Origin: Oxyruncus cristatus
Taxonomy: Eukaryota > Chordata > Aves > Passeriformes > Cotingidae
DNA length: 64,000 bases
Reading direction: 5' to 3'
Assembly (NCBI GenBank): GCA_013399855.1
Contig: VXAY01004092.1
Coordinates: forward strand, 186,001-250,000
Shown here: piece by piece, positions 25,781 through 38,725 of the stretch
Position numbering within the stretch: the stretch's first letter is position 1
Layout of the letters: each line of letters starts with the position of its first letter
Made by a program: the position numbers and the translations under genes
The notes under the pieces: model-generated
What the model was told of the DNA's origin: nothing
The model's input: the letters and a program-made list of their open reading frames with translations, nothing else
The model's database searches: none

Positions 25781-28700
25781 CATAGTTGTAGAGATTTGGT
25801 TTTACAGCTTAGGGATATCAGGCAAATGGAAAGTAAGAGCAGGATAACTGTGGAATGAACGTGCTATTGAAGAACAAAATAATTTGCAGGTCATGCAAAT
25901 TAGAACAATTAGAATCCATTTATTCTGCTTAACCTGTGTCTTCCTGTGTGCAGCATTAGAAGAATGAAATAATTGTTTCATTACTCATCCTAACAAGGAC
26001 CCAAAATTAGACATACCTTTCCTGAACTAATCCCTACAAATTCCAGAAACGTACTCTGCAAGTGTTACAGAGTTGAGGCTATAAAAGAACCTGAGCTGGC
26101 CAGAGCACTGCTGCACATTACAAAGACACAAATTAAATATTACAGCAAAAGCTTAAATTTATCACTTCCAAGATGAATGAGTCTCTGCAAGTGGTTTCAG
26201 TGCACATCACATAACCTCACGGGCAGTATCATCCATGTCTGTCTTGGTCATCATTAACAAGCAGCAGTGAAAAGCACTTTCTTTTATTGTTTTGTTCCAT
26301 GGATTTAGGGATGGATAAATCTTATTTAAGTTTTCTAAAGTGACAGTTCAGAGTGTTTTGGATGAACAGCTCTTTGTTTAGCTATGAACCTAGAGTCATA
26401 AGGCAGGTCAGAGCACAGTAAGCTATCATTCATGATTTCTTCTTCTCTTACATTAGGAAATAACTCTCAGAATGAAATCAATTTATTTTACACGTCCACG
26501 CAGTCCTTCCCTTTGGGGTTAAGATAATAAGCAAGGATGCCAGTAAATAAAACTAAGTACTGCACTTCTGACTGCACTTGATATACCCTTTTTTCAGCAG
26601 ACCAAACATAACAGCACGTTTTGAAGTTTAAGTTTGCCTTCTAGTTTCCAAGGACATAGAACTTAACCCCAGAAGCTCTTTTCCTCATCACTCACATTCT
26701 CAGGTGCTGCTGCTCCAGCGTTTCTACAGTGCACTGCTGAATCCCCACGGCGAAAATGTGCACGCATTTCCAGTATGGGAAAACATGCAAGTGCTTCCCA
26801 CACCAGCCTCCATCCCACAGGGAACAGGCCCACAGCACCCACAGACAACCAACATGTGGTTGGAGGGGAGTGTGCAGAGGTCTCCCATTAGTCTGGTGGG
26901 GAAAAGAGAACAATGACGCTCTAAAGCTCTTCAGCTCTCAGAGGGTTTAGGAACCAACAGTACCCCTCAAATACAGCATCAACACAAAAGCTGTCTGAAG
27001 ACAGAAAGGGAACAGTGAAGTACTTTGTATCTTAGAGTGACTGATAAGAAGCGTTAACAGAGGATGCATTAAGTATAAAATGTATCAAGTCAAAAGATGA
27101 CAGGATGGAAGAGCCAGGAACACGCAGCCCGGGACTGAAGCAGCAGCCCCTTGTGCACATCTATTAGCTGCTGCAACAGCTAATCCACCCAGATTCTGAT
27201 AGATTATGAATCTGTGATTTAGAAAGTCCAGACTATGATCATTGCTGCACATGGAGCAATGTTGAGCCTTCACAGAGGAGGCATTTTTTGATCACTAACA
27301 AACTTCAGGATTCAAGCTACAACTACAAGAAAGCCGAGCAGTAAAAAAATCCTATTAACTGTGCTGTCACGTCAACATTTCATCAGGTGGGCTATTCAGT
27401 GCAATGACACCTCCTCTCCTGCTACGGATCACCTGGCAGAAAAAGAAGTGTAAATCCATTATGACGAGACCTAAACTGGGGGTTGCAACTTCAGTGCACC
27501 CCCATTGCTAATCATCAGCAGTCCAAGGGGCCACGTGGACCCAGAAACAGAGCCACGAGAGTGACATATCTTCATATTCCAGCAAGGAAGCTGAATATTG
27601 AGGCTGAGTAACCTGGTGTCACATCAGGAGTGTAGAAGAAACAGCCGCAGCAGCTTTAAGGCCTGACCACAGGGATGCTTTTCCTGCTGTGTGCTTCTCT
27701 GGCTTCGCTATCCACAGAGTAGCTTGGCCACGCAGGACCACAGTCACAGACACAATAAGCCAACTTTTACTACATTTAGTCGTGACTAAAGGCCTGTTAG
27801 AATCATCCACTCTGCAAAGTGGACTTTGCAGCTGTGAAACATTTATGACCATCCCAGTCTTTGTTAATAACTCAGCAGGATAGCCCCTAATGCAGCATCT
27901 CATATAATGGGAAAGGCACAGTCCCCAAGCTACTCCTAGTTCGCTGCTGCATCCTTTTCATGAGACGTGCACATGAAATACTGTTTATCACCATTACAGG
28001 AACACAATTATTTGTTATGTCCAGAGAAATATCTCTGGACAAGATTTTGACTGGCCTCAGCATGGAAAATAAAAAGATTCTCAGACACCTAGAATAAATT
28101 ACTTCAGAAGCAGCAGCTATGCAAGTAAAATATAAAAACAAGCACTGTCAAACTGTTCAGATTGCCAGGAAATACAGGGCCTAATTCAGTACTGATGTAA
28201 GCCTAGAGGAAATTTACTGGTGTGTGTCTCAAGGAGATTTGCTTAAAGTAATTATTACGAATGAGAAATATTTGTATGGTTTACTTGCACTGTCACATGG
28301 GATATGGGATAAGTTTTTTTTAAAAAAAAATCTTTTTTAAGGTCTTTTTTATTGTTACTACAAAATGGACTTAACATTACAATGGCATTACACTTCACTA
28401 TGATACAGTACCTTTATTACAGCCAAATTCCCTTTAATTTTCTCAGCCTTTAGGCCACCAATCTTATAGTGCTGCATAGTGGTTATTTATTTTTTTTATT
28501 TGTTCTGTTTCTAACCTGGTATTCATTTCCCTCCACAGCCATTTCAATTTGGATGACAGAAAAAAAACCTCGAGCTCTCCCAATTTTGCACTTGACCACC
28601 ACAAAACTTAAATTTATTTGTTTTCTATTTACTTTAAAATGATTTGTGTAGTGTTTGGGATTTACACCCAAATGGGCCTAGCTGACTGATACAGTCATAG

Positions 28701-29380
28701 ATCTTGGAAATATCAATTCCCTTTGAATGGCTTAAAAGCTGAACAGAATGTAAAATAGAAAGGGAATATAAGCTGGCTGGACATCTAGCATCGCATTCAG
28801 AACTGGAAATTCATTTTTCTAAAACAACCTATTTTGTTCAGGATAGTTTCAAACAACTCCTACCAACTTCCCCACTAGTTTATGAGATCTCAGAATTTCC
28901 TGTTTGCATTATTTTGACATTACAGTGTTTGGCAGGTGGCGGGATGGAGGGAGGAAGCACATGTACAGGAATTTATACTTCTGATCGTCGAGGTTAGTTA
29001 TTCTCTGAATTCTATTCCAACCTCTTATATTTTGACGAAGTTCATTGATCTTTAGGAGTATAAATTAACAGATTTAAAGTACTGATCTATTTTCTAGTGA
29101 CTGGCAGTCGATATTTGAAAGACCCCAGTGTATCAAATGTTCGGTTCTTTAAATCTCAAGTCATCTGTTTTTTTAATGGGTCTGTTGATTTGTCAATGCT
29201 TGGCAACACAACAATGAGAAAAGTCACATATTTTCACATGTGATTTTGCAACACGGCAAAATCATCCTTCTCACTCAGATCAAGCTATCTGACTTTTCCT
29301 ATCTACAGTATAGATACCTACACCTGAACGAGTTGCTCTGAACTCTTACTGTGCCAGAGAGATGGAATAAAAACAGACAA

Positions 29381-29417
29381 TGGGCTCCTCTCCAACTCGG
29401 AATATTCTACGATTCTA
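29381..29417 (+). mobile_element. Very short CR1 3' end stub
   Basis: The plus strand reads GGGCTCCTCTCCAAC, then a degenerate TATTCTACGATTCTA, the typical order of the last bases of CR1 3' UTR followed by its octamer end. Only about 40 nt remain, and it points opposite to the other CR1 copies. It could be coincidence. Confidence 0.5.
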
Positions 29418-29684
29418 AACTCAGCCTAAGTCTGGCATCTACATTTGGTCAGAATGCAGACTGCACTGACTGTCCTCACTCAGCCCCCCAGCACTGGGAT
29501 GGGAACATCGTCAGCTGGGTTGAGTTTAACTCACTGCACTGGAGGTACTGAAATTTAAGCAACATGCGTTCCACTCTCAGTATCCAAAAAGCACAGGTCC
29601 CTTTATTCTTAGATGGATTTGATGACGCCATTATAAAAGTTTCATTTCACTGCGTAATCGTAAATTAAAGGCCTGGGTATTTTC

Positions 29685-29741
29685 GGGGGGGGGTTGGTTT
29701 GTTTGTTTGTTAGTTTTTTGTTTGGGTTTATTGGGGTTTCT
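29685..29741. repeat. G/T-rich low-complexity tract
   Basis: A G9 run is followed by GTTT and GGTTT units, the complementary style of the A/C tracts elsewhere. Confidence 0.85.
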
Positions 29742-30030
29742 TTCACAAAGCAACATAAAAGGCGTGTCACCTGAGTCAAAATTTTTACAACTTCCTCAGG
29801 CACTAAAGTAAAATACCTGAAACTGGCTATCAAGAAGCCTGGATGAAAACTTCAAGAATATACAAAAATTATTTCTAAAAAATTGATAGAAAAGGGTAGA
29901 AGACATAATGCTGCACCCACAGAGAGCAGAGGGAACACTACCAGCCATTTAAATGGATGCAGAACTGAATATGAACATTTTTTTCACAAGAAAGCTTTGA
30001 ACTATTTTGAAACTAAAACATCTCTTTTTC

Positions 30031-30048
30031 AAAAAAAAAAAAAAAAAA
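30031..30048. repeat. Poly-A run, 18 nt
   Basis: Uninterrupted A run with no identified source element. Confidence 0.9.
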
Positions 30049-30559
30049 CGTATTTTGTGGAATTACACATTAATTTAACTACTTTTTTTTTCCCCCTGGG
30101 ATTTTTTTTCATTTCAAAAACTGAAAAAACGTAAAAAGCAAAACTGAAATGAAAACTGCCACCTCCACTCGAACAATATTCAAACGAAAAGGTCAGTCTT
30201 AAGAGAAATGTTATTTAAAAAAAATCCAGATTTTCCCTACACAGAATTAAAACCAACATATCCTCTTTCAGCAGTTCAAGCAAAATGGGAAGATGTCATT
30301 GTACTGCAATGCTATGGAGAGTTTCGCTTGAGCTTGGCACACAAAAAAGCCTAACGTTTCCTTTTCTTTCCAGCGCATTCAACAACTAGAACTATGGCTG
30401 GGATCCCTTAGAAGCCCTAAGCGTCTCCCTCACAATGAGAAGACCTGTGAGGGCAAGCTGGTGATCCACGGATGCCCCCTCCTTCCACACCATTCCCCCT
30501 CAGCAGGTCACTGAAAGACTTTCATTTCAAGAGGCAAAAATCTTTCTAATTCCACTCAG

Positions 30560-30850
30560 AAACGCTGCGACAAAACGCCCGCGTTTCCACTGCCTTGGGC
30601 CACGCTGCCTTTCCTGCAGTCCCTTTTCCGAGCAAGAACAACAACCTGAAGTTAAGAGTTTTTTAGGAGGCTGAAACCGCGATTTCAGACCCGAACGTTT
30701 TGCCTGAAACGTGCAGTCCAGGAGAACACACCTCACGGTCGGGAATGGCGTTTCCCAGCGCCCGGGGCCGTTGCCCAGGGCTGAGGGCTGTGAGGGGAGG
30801 CTGGGCCCGGGCCCTGCCCCTGGACACAGCCGAGGCCCTCAGCCACCTCG
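30560..30850. promoter_or_regulatory. Orphan CpG-rich block, possible promoter
   Basis: About 20 CpG dinucleotides fall in about 290 nt, in an intron otherwise nearly free of CpG, with a G+C-rich core at 30740-30850. Such blocks in vertebrates are often unmethylated promoters. No known exon adjoins it. Frames of 115 and 132 codons on the plus strand (30700-31047 and 30711-31109) overlap it, but they show no known domain and are the kind of open frame G+C-rich DNA gives by chance. It might be an upstream LRRTM3 promoter, a noncoding RNA promoter, an enhancer, or a decayed exon. Confidence 0.4.
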
Positions 30851-33800
30851 GGAAATGGATTTCACAAAGGAGAAAAACATCAGCAAGGAGAGGAAATGGG
30901 AAAATCAGTGTGAGGAACGGCCCAGCAAACACCTGTGGGCAGGTGGGAAGCGTGGGGAAGGTGGTGGTGCTTCAGGAACCAGGACAGAGGCTTGTTTTTA
31001 TAACACTGGTTCCCCCAGACAGATTTCTGCACAAGATATACCAATAAAACCTTCCCTTGCAGCTGTATATTCATTGACAAATACAGCATTCTGTGAAACT
31101 TCAAGATAACTTAATATAACTAAACTACAGGTACAGTCTGTAACACCAGCCAAAAAAAAAAAATAATATGGCAACAGAGAGAAAATGTTAGCTAAGGGAA
31201 AGCAGCAACTACTGTTCACTTGATGAAAAGCCAAAGATGAGTAAACAGGACAGAGGTTGATGCTTCATATAGTGCTTAAATTCTGCTCACAAAGCTAATT
31301 CTAATTTTATTTTCTATCATAAATGCATTCACTTTAAATCTCCATTACTGCCTGTCATTAGTTTAGAGACATAAGCATTTTTTTTTAGCCAAGGAAAAGC
31401 CCATGCTATACACTGGACCAAGTCCAAACTAGAAATTTTAGCAATATACAGATATCCATTAGATGTGTATACTTTCCAAACATTTTGCTGTTTTACTGCA
31501 AAAAAATGGGGGAGGTTTGGTGTAACGTAATTCAAAGACCTAATTTAATGCTCATTCTCTTTTTGTTGTTATAGCTAAATTCCCTACAATATATCTTACA
31601 GTATTTTTGTAGACATTACCCCGATCAGTGTAGCTCAATGAAGAGCAGCTGGCCTAGATGGTTAGAGTTAACTGATCCAATGAAAGAGAGAAACTGTGTC
31701 TCTGGGTCTGCAAATGCGCATCAATATTTTCATCTCCTTGGTTTTCACTGCTCCTTTCGTAATATTTTTTTTCCTTCCTGCAAAAAATATGATAAAGAGC
31801 TTGGACTTCGATTACAATTAAAAACTTGGGATAAAAAGAGACGTTAAACTTATGTGAAATTACTTAACACATATTCTTTATTCCATATTCTGATTTTTTA
31901 AGATTAAATTCCCGGTTTAAAGTTTTTCTTCGGCTGCCTTAAGTTTGGCTCTTCGGCCATTTTAGATACGAAGTCTGAGAGAAAGAAAGTCCAGAGTGTC
32001 CTAGTACCTCCAGAGAACACCTCCACTTGCATCCTCAGCAATAGCTGGGAAGATACAGGTGGGCAAAAGGCATTTCCTCGGAGCTGAACTGAGGATGCCT
32101 GGGGACAGACAGCTCCGTGCTCAGAAGCAGCATTAAATAATCACCAGCACACACACGGCTGTTTGTATCCAATGAAACACAATACTACAGTTCCCTTAAG
32201 GCCTGAGCTAGTTCATTCTAAACCAGCATAAATAACGTGTTTTTCTACACAATTAAGTTAATTTTGCTTATTATTCAGAGCGAGAGCCTGGTGTACTCCA
32301 CAAGTCACTCATGTACAGCCCCTCAACTGAACAATCCGAAGGAGGATGTACATATTTATGCAGAGACTATAAAAATGGGGAAAAGTGTAATATGATAGCA
32401 TGTGCAGCCTTTGTTTGCAATACATTTTACATCGATGGGTTTCAAAAAAAGTAGCTATCACTTCACCACTCACAGGAATAAAAGAAAATGGCACATTACA
32501 GAGAAATGCTATCTCAAAACAACAGCTGTATGCGTTCTTTGGCAATGAATGCAACTGGCACACAGTCTCAGCAGCACTGCCTATTCTGTCCTTCCCCAAA
32601 GGGAATCAATGCCTGATTACATTTAATATGGCCTCTCTTTTGCTACCTTCATTACATCTGCTATGAAATCACTATTCTCTGTTTGCATTTCCCCCCCAAG
32701 CTTCCTTTGTCCCTGAATTCCTGATTAGTAATCCCCTGTTCACGGTCTTTGTATATCTTTTAAGTGCCAGAGCTCATACTGGTGGTCTTTTATACAGGGT
32801 TTTCCCCTCCAGATGTGAACCTGCACCCCTTCATCTCAGGGACTGCAAAAGATCTCAGAGTACACATAGTTCAGGGCCATTCCACTGCCTTAAGATTGTC
32901 ATATGAGAAAAAGGACAATCCAAGTTTACTGTCCTGCCTTCCTCCCTCTTTATGGAAGGCAATCACAGTAGCCCCTGCACATCCTCTGTGGAGAAGCTGA
33001 ATGAGCCCTCCAAATTTGGTGATCCTGATCCTGTTGGACGATTTCAGGGAGAACCCAGTGGTAGTTTCCTGTCATCTAAAATGCTTCTTCAGGGCATCTG
33101 ATAAACTCTGCCCATTTAAAGTCACTCTAGATGCATCACTGTCATTTTTGCATACTGTAAGGGGTCTCAGATACTCCTCAGTTATCTCTATACTGCCAGA
33201 GGTGAGAATTAGGTAGGATATCAGGTTTTAGAAGTCCTGTATCCATGAAAGCCACCAGAGTTAGCTAACACTGTAACCTGAAAACACGCTCTCTCTCTCT
33301 TCCTTGCCCCTCCTTCCCTTCCCCTTTGAGTAAAAAGCTGTGCCCTGCAGCAAAGAACTTACCCAGGGGTGGAAGAAATATGGCCAAGCCTCCCAGCAGT
33401 ACTTAGATGTTGCTGAGCTGCTTACCCACTGACTTTAATTAAAGTAACATGTAAAGATTCGTATTATATGAAAAAAAGAAAAGCAGCACACTCCTCCAGG
33501 TGAAGAGTGCTCTCAAATCAATATTCTCACCTTTGAGATTGTAACCCAGCTGACTGGTGTTCTAAGAACATAATGACACTGCTGCAGTCAATGTACAAGG
33601 ATTTCTTGTTTACTGAATACAAACCAATTCATCGTAACAATAGCGATGCTGAATACCTTGAAGAATAAACGTATTTTGTGAAGTTTCTAGAATGTCCTCA
33701 AGCCTCATCTGCTAACCCTCCATGAACACCCATTACAAGAATGCTTCTCACATTATTGTCAGGGTGTTTTTTTGTTTACTACAGCATACATTCAACACAT

Positions 33801-36800
33801 TACAGAGTAAGATATGAATAAATCCGTGGGAGACAATGAAACATGGTGTGAAATTCAAAATCTATTGAGAGTAAAACCCATTCATATGTAGGACACATGA
33901 TCCATTTCTTTTTTTTTAATCATTACCACAGGGACTTCAACACACGGACAGATTTGGCTGAAATCAGCCAAAAGTTCAAAAATTATCAAGGGGGGCTCCC
34001 AGTCAGCAATGTAACCACTTAAGCCTCATTTTCCTAAGAAACCAAACTAAACAGCAATCACTTTATAAAAGCCTCAAGCCGGTTAAACACATTAAATAAG
34101 TTTCCAATTTTAAGTATGAAGAAATCCAATCAAATAAGCAGTTGCGTAGCAGAGGGGTTTTGAGTGCAGTGAAACTTTGCAAACCAGAGAATCAGAGATT
34201 CCTCACACCAGTCTCACCTTCTCCCACCAGCAAGTGAAACCAGCACCAGAAAACAATGGGACAGGCTTAACTTAGGCAGATCTAATGAGCTCATGTCAGT
34301 TCCTGCTCTGATTATGTACTTATCTCCTTGCCTTCAAAGGGTTTTCTTTTTGCATATAGATTCTTCACAAGCAAAACCCAAAACAATGTGTACAGTATTG
34401 CTGTAGCATCCATTGTAATCTATATACATATAATTTTCGTCTGAAACGCCAACAAAACTTCAGGATGGGGCAAAATTGGTTTTCAGAGAGTTTTCTTCCT
34501 GATGAATAAACACAAAAATACGGCTTTACATTGCTCAATAGTAGTAGCTAGAGTTGTGTTAACGGTATTGCCTACAAGAGTACACTATAAAATGTAAATA
34601 GTAGCATATAAAAAATACCAATTACTTATAGTGCATATGAATAGATAAACAAATTTAATGTACCATTAAAGTGGCATTGTATTTTTACTGTATTTCACCC
34701 CCCCTCTTCCTCTCAATTTTAAACCACAATAGAAAATCTAATGTAATGCAGAGAAGTTTACCATTTCTATATAGGACATAACCTGCATTACCAATGTATT
34801 GCAGAAATAGACTGGTGTGAGGAAGCCCTTAGAAGGAGAGAGGAATGCTCTTAAAGAATAAATCTGAAAGGAAAGATTCAAATGAATAACATTCAAAACT
34901 TCAGTATGTTGCTGTTTCTAAGTTCCTTCTTTCTGCTCAGCTACTCCAAACTATACCGAAAATTATTAAAAAATACAAAACATTCTTATTGTTCCGTATT
35001 TCCCAAACTTCCAAGTCACTGAATCAGGTCCAGTAAGAATCATTCACTTAATTTTTAAAAACTATCATTGCCATAGTTCAGCAGAATGATCTAACACAAA
35101 AGCAACCCATAGAAATGACCCCACGGATGATGTTTGTGCTCAGGGGCAACGCTTTTTCAGATGGTCTCCAAAAGATAAGTTCCAGTTAATTTAGTGCTAC
35201 GTTAAACCCAACCCCATCAAAAAAGATCCATACACAAGTGTTTGGGATTTCCTATAAATGCAAGAACAGGTGTAAGGCATCAGGCCACAGGTCCCCACTG
35301 CTCGGTATCCTCTCTCTGACAGTGATCAGTCAGGAAGGGCTGGGTAAAATAAGTAGAACAGGAAAAAAATACACACTGCTAATTCCTAAATTATGTGCTC
35401 CCACCTATTGGCAATGTGCAGCACAGCTTCCTGACCTTGGGACTTGGTGAACCAGAGGTGGTATCCGCCTCTGAGCACAAATCCACAGCTGCACTGAATA
35501 AAAATGTGTTTTACTGCTACCTACACGTAATTCATTACTCTTCAGTCACTGAACCTAAAAGTAGAAACAATCCTCTGTGACCCAGGTGAGCAACTGCACA
35601 CCATGAACAATAAATTGCAAATAATTCAAGCAAACAGTTTATGCCCAAGGGCTAACATTTGTTCACAAACTATGTCAACATCTGTGAATAATATATAAGT
35701 GAAGAGGAATGTCTGCTCATGAACAATTCACCAACAAACGCTGCTTTAGCCAGTCTGTTTGTGATTAAGTGTTTGGCCAACTCCCACGCTCTGAGAATTG
35801 CTAACTTGGAGTGCTTTGCTTCCCTTCACCCTTCCACATCACATCAGGGACAGTCACTGGCATCACCCATTAGGTCACACCCCCACTAGGGATAATGCCG
35901 ATGACTGAGGGATGACGACTACCAGGTTCCCTGAATTCTATCTCATCATTCTGACCCCTTTACTTCCCCCAGCATGAGGCAGACAGGAATCAGCCAGGAC
36001 CACAGATCCACTGCTAATGTTGCCTATGTATTGTAGCTATTTCAAAGATGCTTCTCTTCTCCTCTTTCCCTTCCTTTCAATTCAAGATGCTACCAAACAT
36101 CAGAAGCAAAGAGACATGGCAATCACATGCATGTCTCCTGGAATTTCCAATCACATCTCAATGTTACCAACTGAAGGAAAAGCAGACTACTAGAAAATGT
36201 CTGCTGAAAAACAAGCTACCTACTGCTGACATTAATGTTCAGTATGGGCCAAACAGTGGAAGCCACTTCTAAATATTTGTCCCAAATTCCATGTACATCT
36301 TGTTAATCCCCTTTCAATTTTCAGCATTTTCAAACTAGATTTCAAAACAGCTAGAGGGTTTAAACTGAGAATTTCCTCCGAGTGGAGGTACAACTGAATT
36401 CATCCTTAAATCAGTATTCCCTGCTGTACTGGAAATTTCAGGCTGGATCCAGACACCCACGTGAACCTCTCCAAGTAACTTCAATGCACAAAATTGGCTG
36501 CCATCTAGAAGATAGAACTCTACATTCCCCACATAATCAATCAATAAGGAGAGACAGTTAGTTCCCCAAGGGCAATTCAGAAAATGATACGCAGAAAGAA
36601 CAGCTAGCAAGGGGTAGCTACTAGAAAGTAACGAACAGGGCATCCAATTCCCTTCCTCACTCCAGAGATTAGACACCTGTCTCAGGACATCACACAACTC
36701 AGCCTGACACAGCTGCAGCCTACACCTCTCGCTTCCCGGTCCCACTACCAGACTCCAGAATAGCTCAGGTAGGGCAGAGGTTCATCCCCCCACACTGAAG

Positions 36801-37414
36801 GAGGGTGACAAAGGACACAGTGTGCTACTGGCAGACTTCAGGGAGGACCACCTGCTCCCTGCTCACAGGACTGTGCATCAGTCCCAAGGGGAAATGCCCA
36901 AAACAAATCATCAGGAAGGAATCAGAACTCGGATGCCTCCTTCCTAAGTGAGTGCCCAGAGATTCACACTCCCGCAGTCACTCCTCGGGCTGGTGCACCT
37001 TCCTCACCCAACACTGCTTCCAAAAGCGTTCTCCATGCAGAGGGGAACTGCGTGCTCGGGAGATCGGACTCTCGATGGATTTATCCAGATCTCTGATTTA
37101 ACTACAGGCTTCAGTCTGAGCAGGAGTCCCCCGCTCTGAAACACAAATGTAGAGCTGTTCCAGTAGAGAGCTTTCTATTACTAAAGCTCTGGTGTGGCCT
37201 CCATTGCTGTTCTGTGAGGGCCCAATCTAGGGAGGTAGGGAATCAATCTTGGCTTTTAGCATCAGATTTCACATTCAATTTCTAAACAACTCGATTTTAT
37301 TTTTCACTAGATCACCCAGACTGCATTTTTTTTTTTGTTTGTTTGCCTTTTAGATATTAACAAGAGAAGCAAGGACTCTGTCCCTGAGAGACACTCTCTG
37401 TGCAGTATACACAC

Positions 37415-37463
37415 CACTGCAGCATTCACATCACTGCAGCACTCACATCACTGGAGCACTCAC
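37415..37463. repeat. Minisatellite, 17-bp unit, about 2.9 copies
   Basis: Units at 37415-37431, 37432-37448 and 37449-37463 share CACTGCAGCAYTCACAT with single substitutions, the third carrying GGAG for GCAG. Confidence 0.9.
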
Positions 37464-38708
37464 CAGAGATCTCAGTTCTGCTTCGCACCAAGCATGAAAA
37501 ACCACCCCCCTGCTTATTTCATTAATCCCAACAGAATATTTTAATTTTCATATTCCTTGGTCAGGTTCCATTTTCTTCCCTGTTTGTATAAGTCCAGAAC
37601 AAAAATCAAAGCATATTCTCCTCTAGAAAGTCAAAGTAATACTGGACTTAAAAAACTGCAAAATAAAAACTCCCTTTTGTTGGTTCTGTTTGTTTGTGGT
37701 GTCATGGATATTATTAGAGGATTAACATACAAGAGGAGGAGGGATTGATCCAATACTATTCAAGGTAATCAAATAAACTCTGTGATAACAAGCCTTAGCT
37801 AACAGATTTGTCATCACAGTCCATAAATTGTGTTTCTAAATCACCTGCACTGCTTTGAAAATTTCATATTGAAATATTGAAGATTCCTACAAAAGTCTCC
37901 TCTATTATGGAGGACTAAATGATAACACAGCATACTAAAATATATATTAAAATAGTCCAGGGTAAAGTAAGCCAGAGAAAAAGCATATTTCCAACAACTG
38001 TGCCAGTTATTAAAGAAATTACATGTTTTCATTCTTCTGAATCTTGTTCATCAAAATAAACTTAGTAGCTTGTCCACTTCACTGTTCATAAAATACACAT
38101 GCTACTATAAAAGTTTTCACTGTATATAACACCCTAATTTTCAACCTTTGCCCCATGAATTCATATGAGCGTCAGCAGAAAGCACGTGTTTCTAGACAGC
38201 ACTTAAAATTAAGTATGTCTTAGTTCCATAACAAACATAGTCTCACACATCAGAATTCCTCACTGTTTTGAAGAGCAATGAAGACAGAATAGACCAGTGA
38301 TTTTGCCAACCATATTATGCCATGCATGCTGAAAAATTATCTTTTCCTTGGCCTTTCAAGTGCAAATCCAAAATGTGTGTGAAACACACATCTCGAAAAT
38401 GGGATTTTATTTTTTTCAACTAAAGCAGAAAAGACCATAAACTACTAAATGATTTCATTTCCCTTACAGCCTATCTAAAAACACCAGCATATACCCAGTA
38501 TTAATCGAACAGAGAATTCTGCTCAACCACATAGCTCTGCCTACACTGATATTTACCAGTTGCAGGAGCAGTTGGGATTCTAGAACAGCGCAAGAAGCAT
38601 GAAGCTCGGCATACCTCCTTCCCCTCAGCAGCTTTTTAAATACCCCAGAACCACAGCATACCTTCAGGGAAAGAGTATTTGCCCAGCCCCACAGGCACAC
38701 TGTGGATT

Positions 38709-38725
38709 AAAAAAAAAAAAAAAAA
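38709..38725. repeat. Poly-A run, 17 nt
   Basis: Uninterrupted A run. Confidence 0.9.

Larger units (their letters stand above)
18561..29380. other. Intronic sequence, no gene recognised
   Basis: CTNNA3 intron. Contents noted: TA-rich runs at 22979-23008, a sequence gap at 25663-25696 with adjoining A/C tract, and scattered open frames (20032-20472 and 25037-25486, both minus) with no family resemblance. The 19600-19870 block is richer in G+C than its surroundings but could not be assigned. Confidence 0.65.
29418..30559. other. Intronic sequence, no gene recognised
   Basis: Holds the GTTT-rich tract at 29685-29741 and a poly-A run at 30031-30048. Otherwise no supported feature. A pyrimidine-rich TTTCCAG at about 30361-30373 resembles a splice acceptor on the plus strand, just before the CpG-rich block, but no exon could be defined. 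Confidence 0.6.

Noticed and set aside
30700..31109. 115- and 132-codon overlapping plus-strand frames
   Set aside because: Explained by high G+C and CpG content, which lowers stop frequency. The two frames conflict and neither shows a domain.
36335..36745. 136-codon open frame, minus strand
   Set aside because: No recognisable motif and no splice sites in phase.
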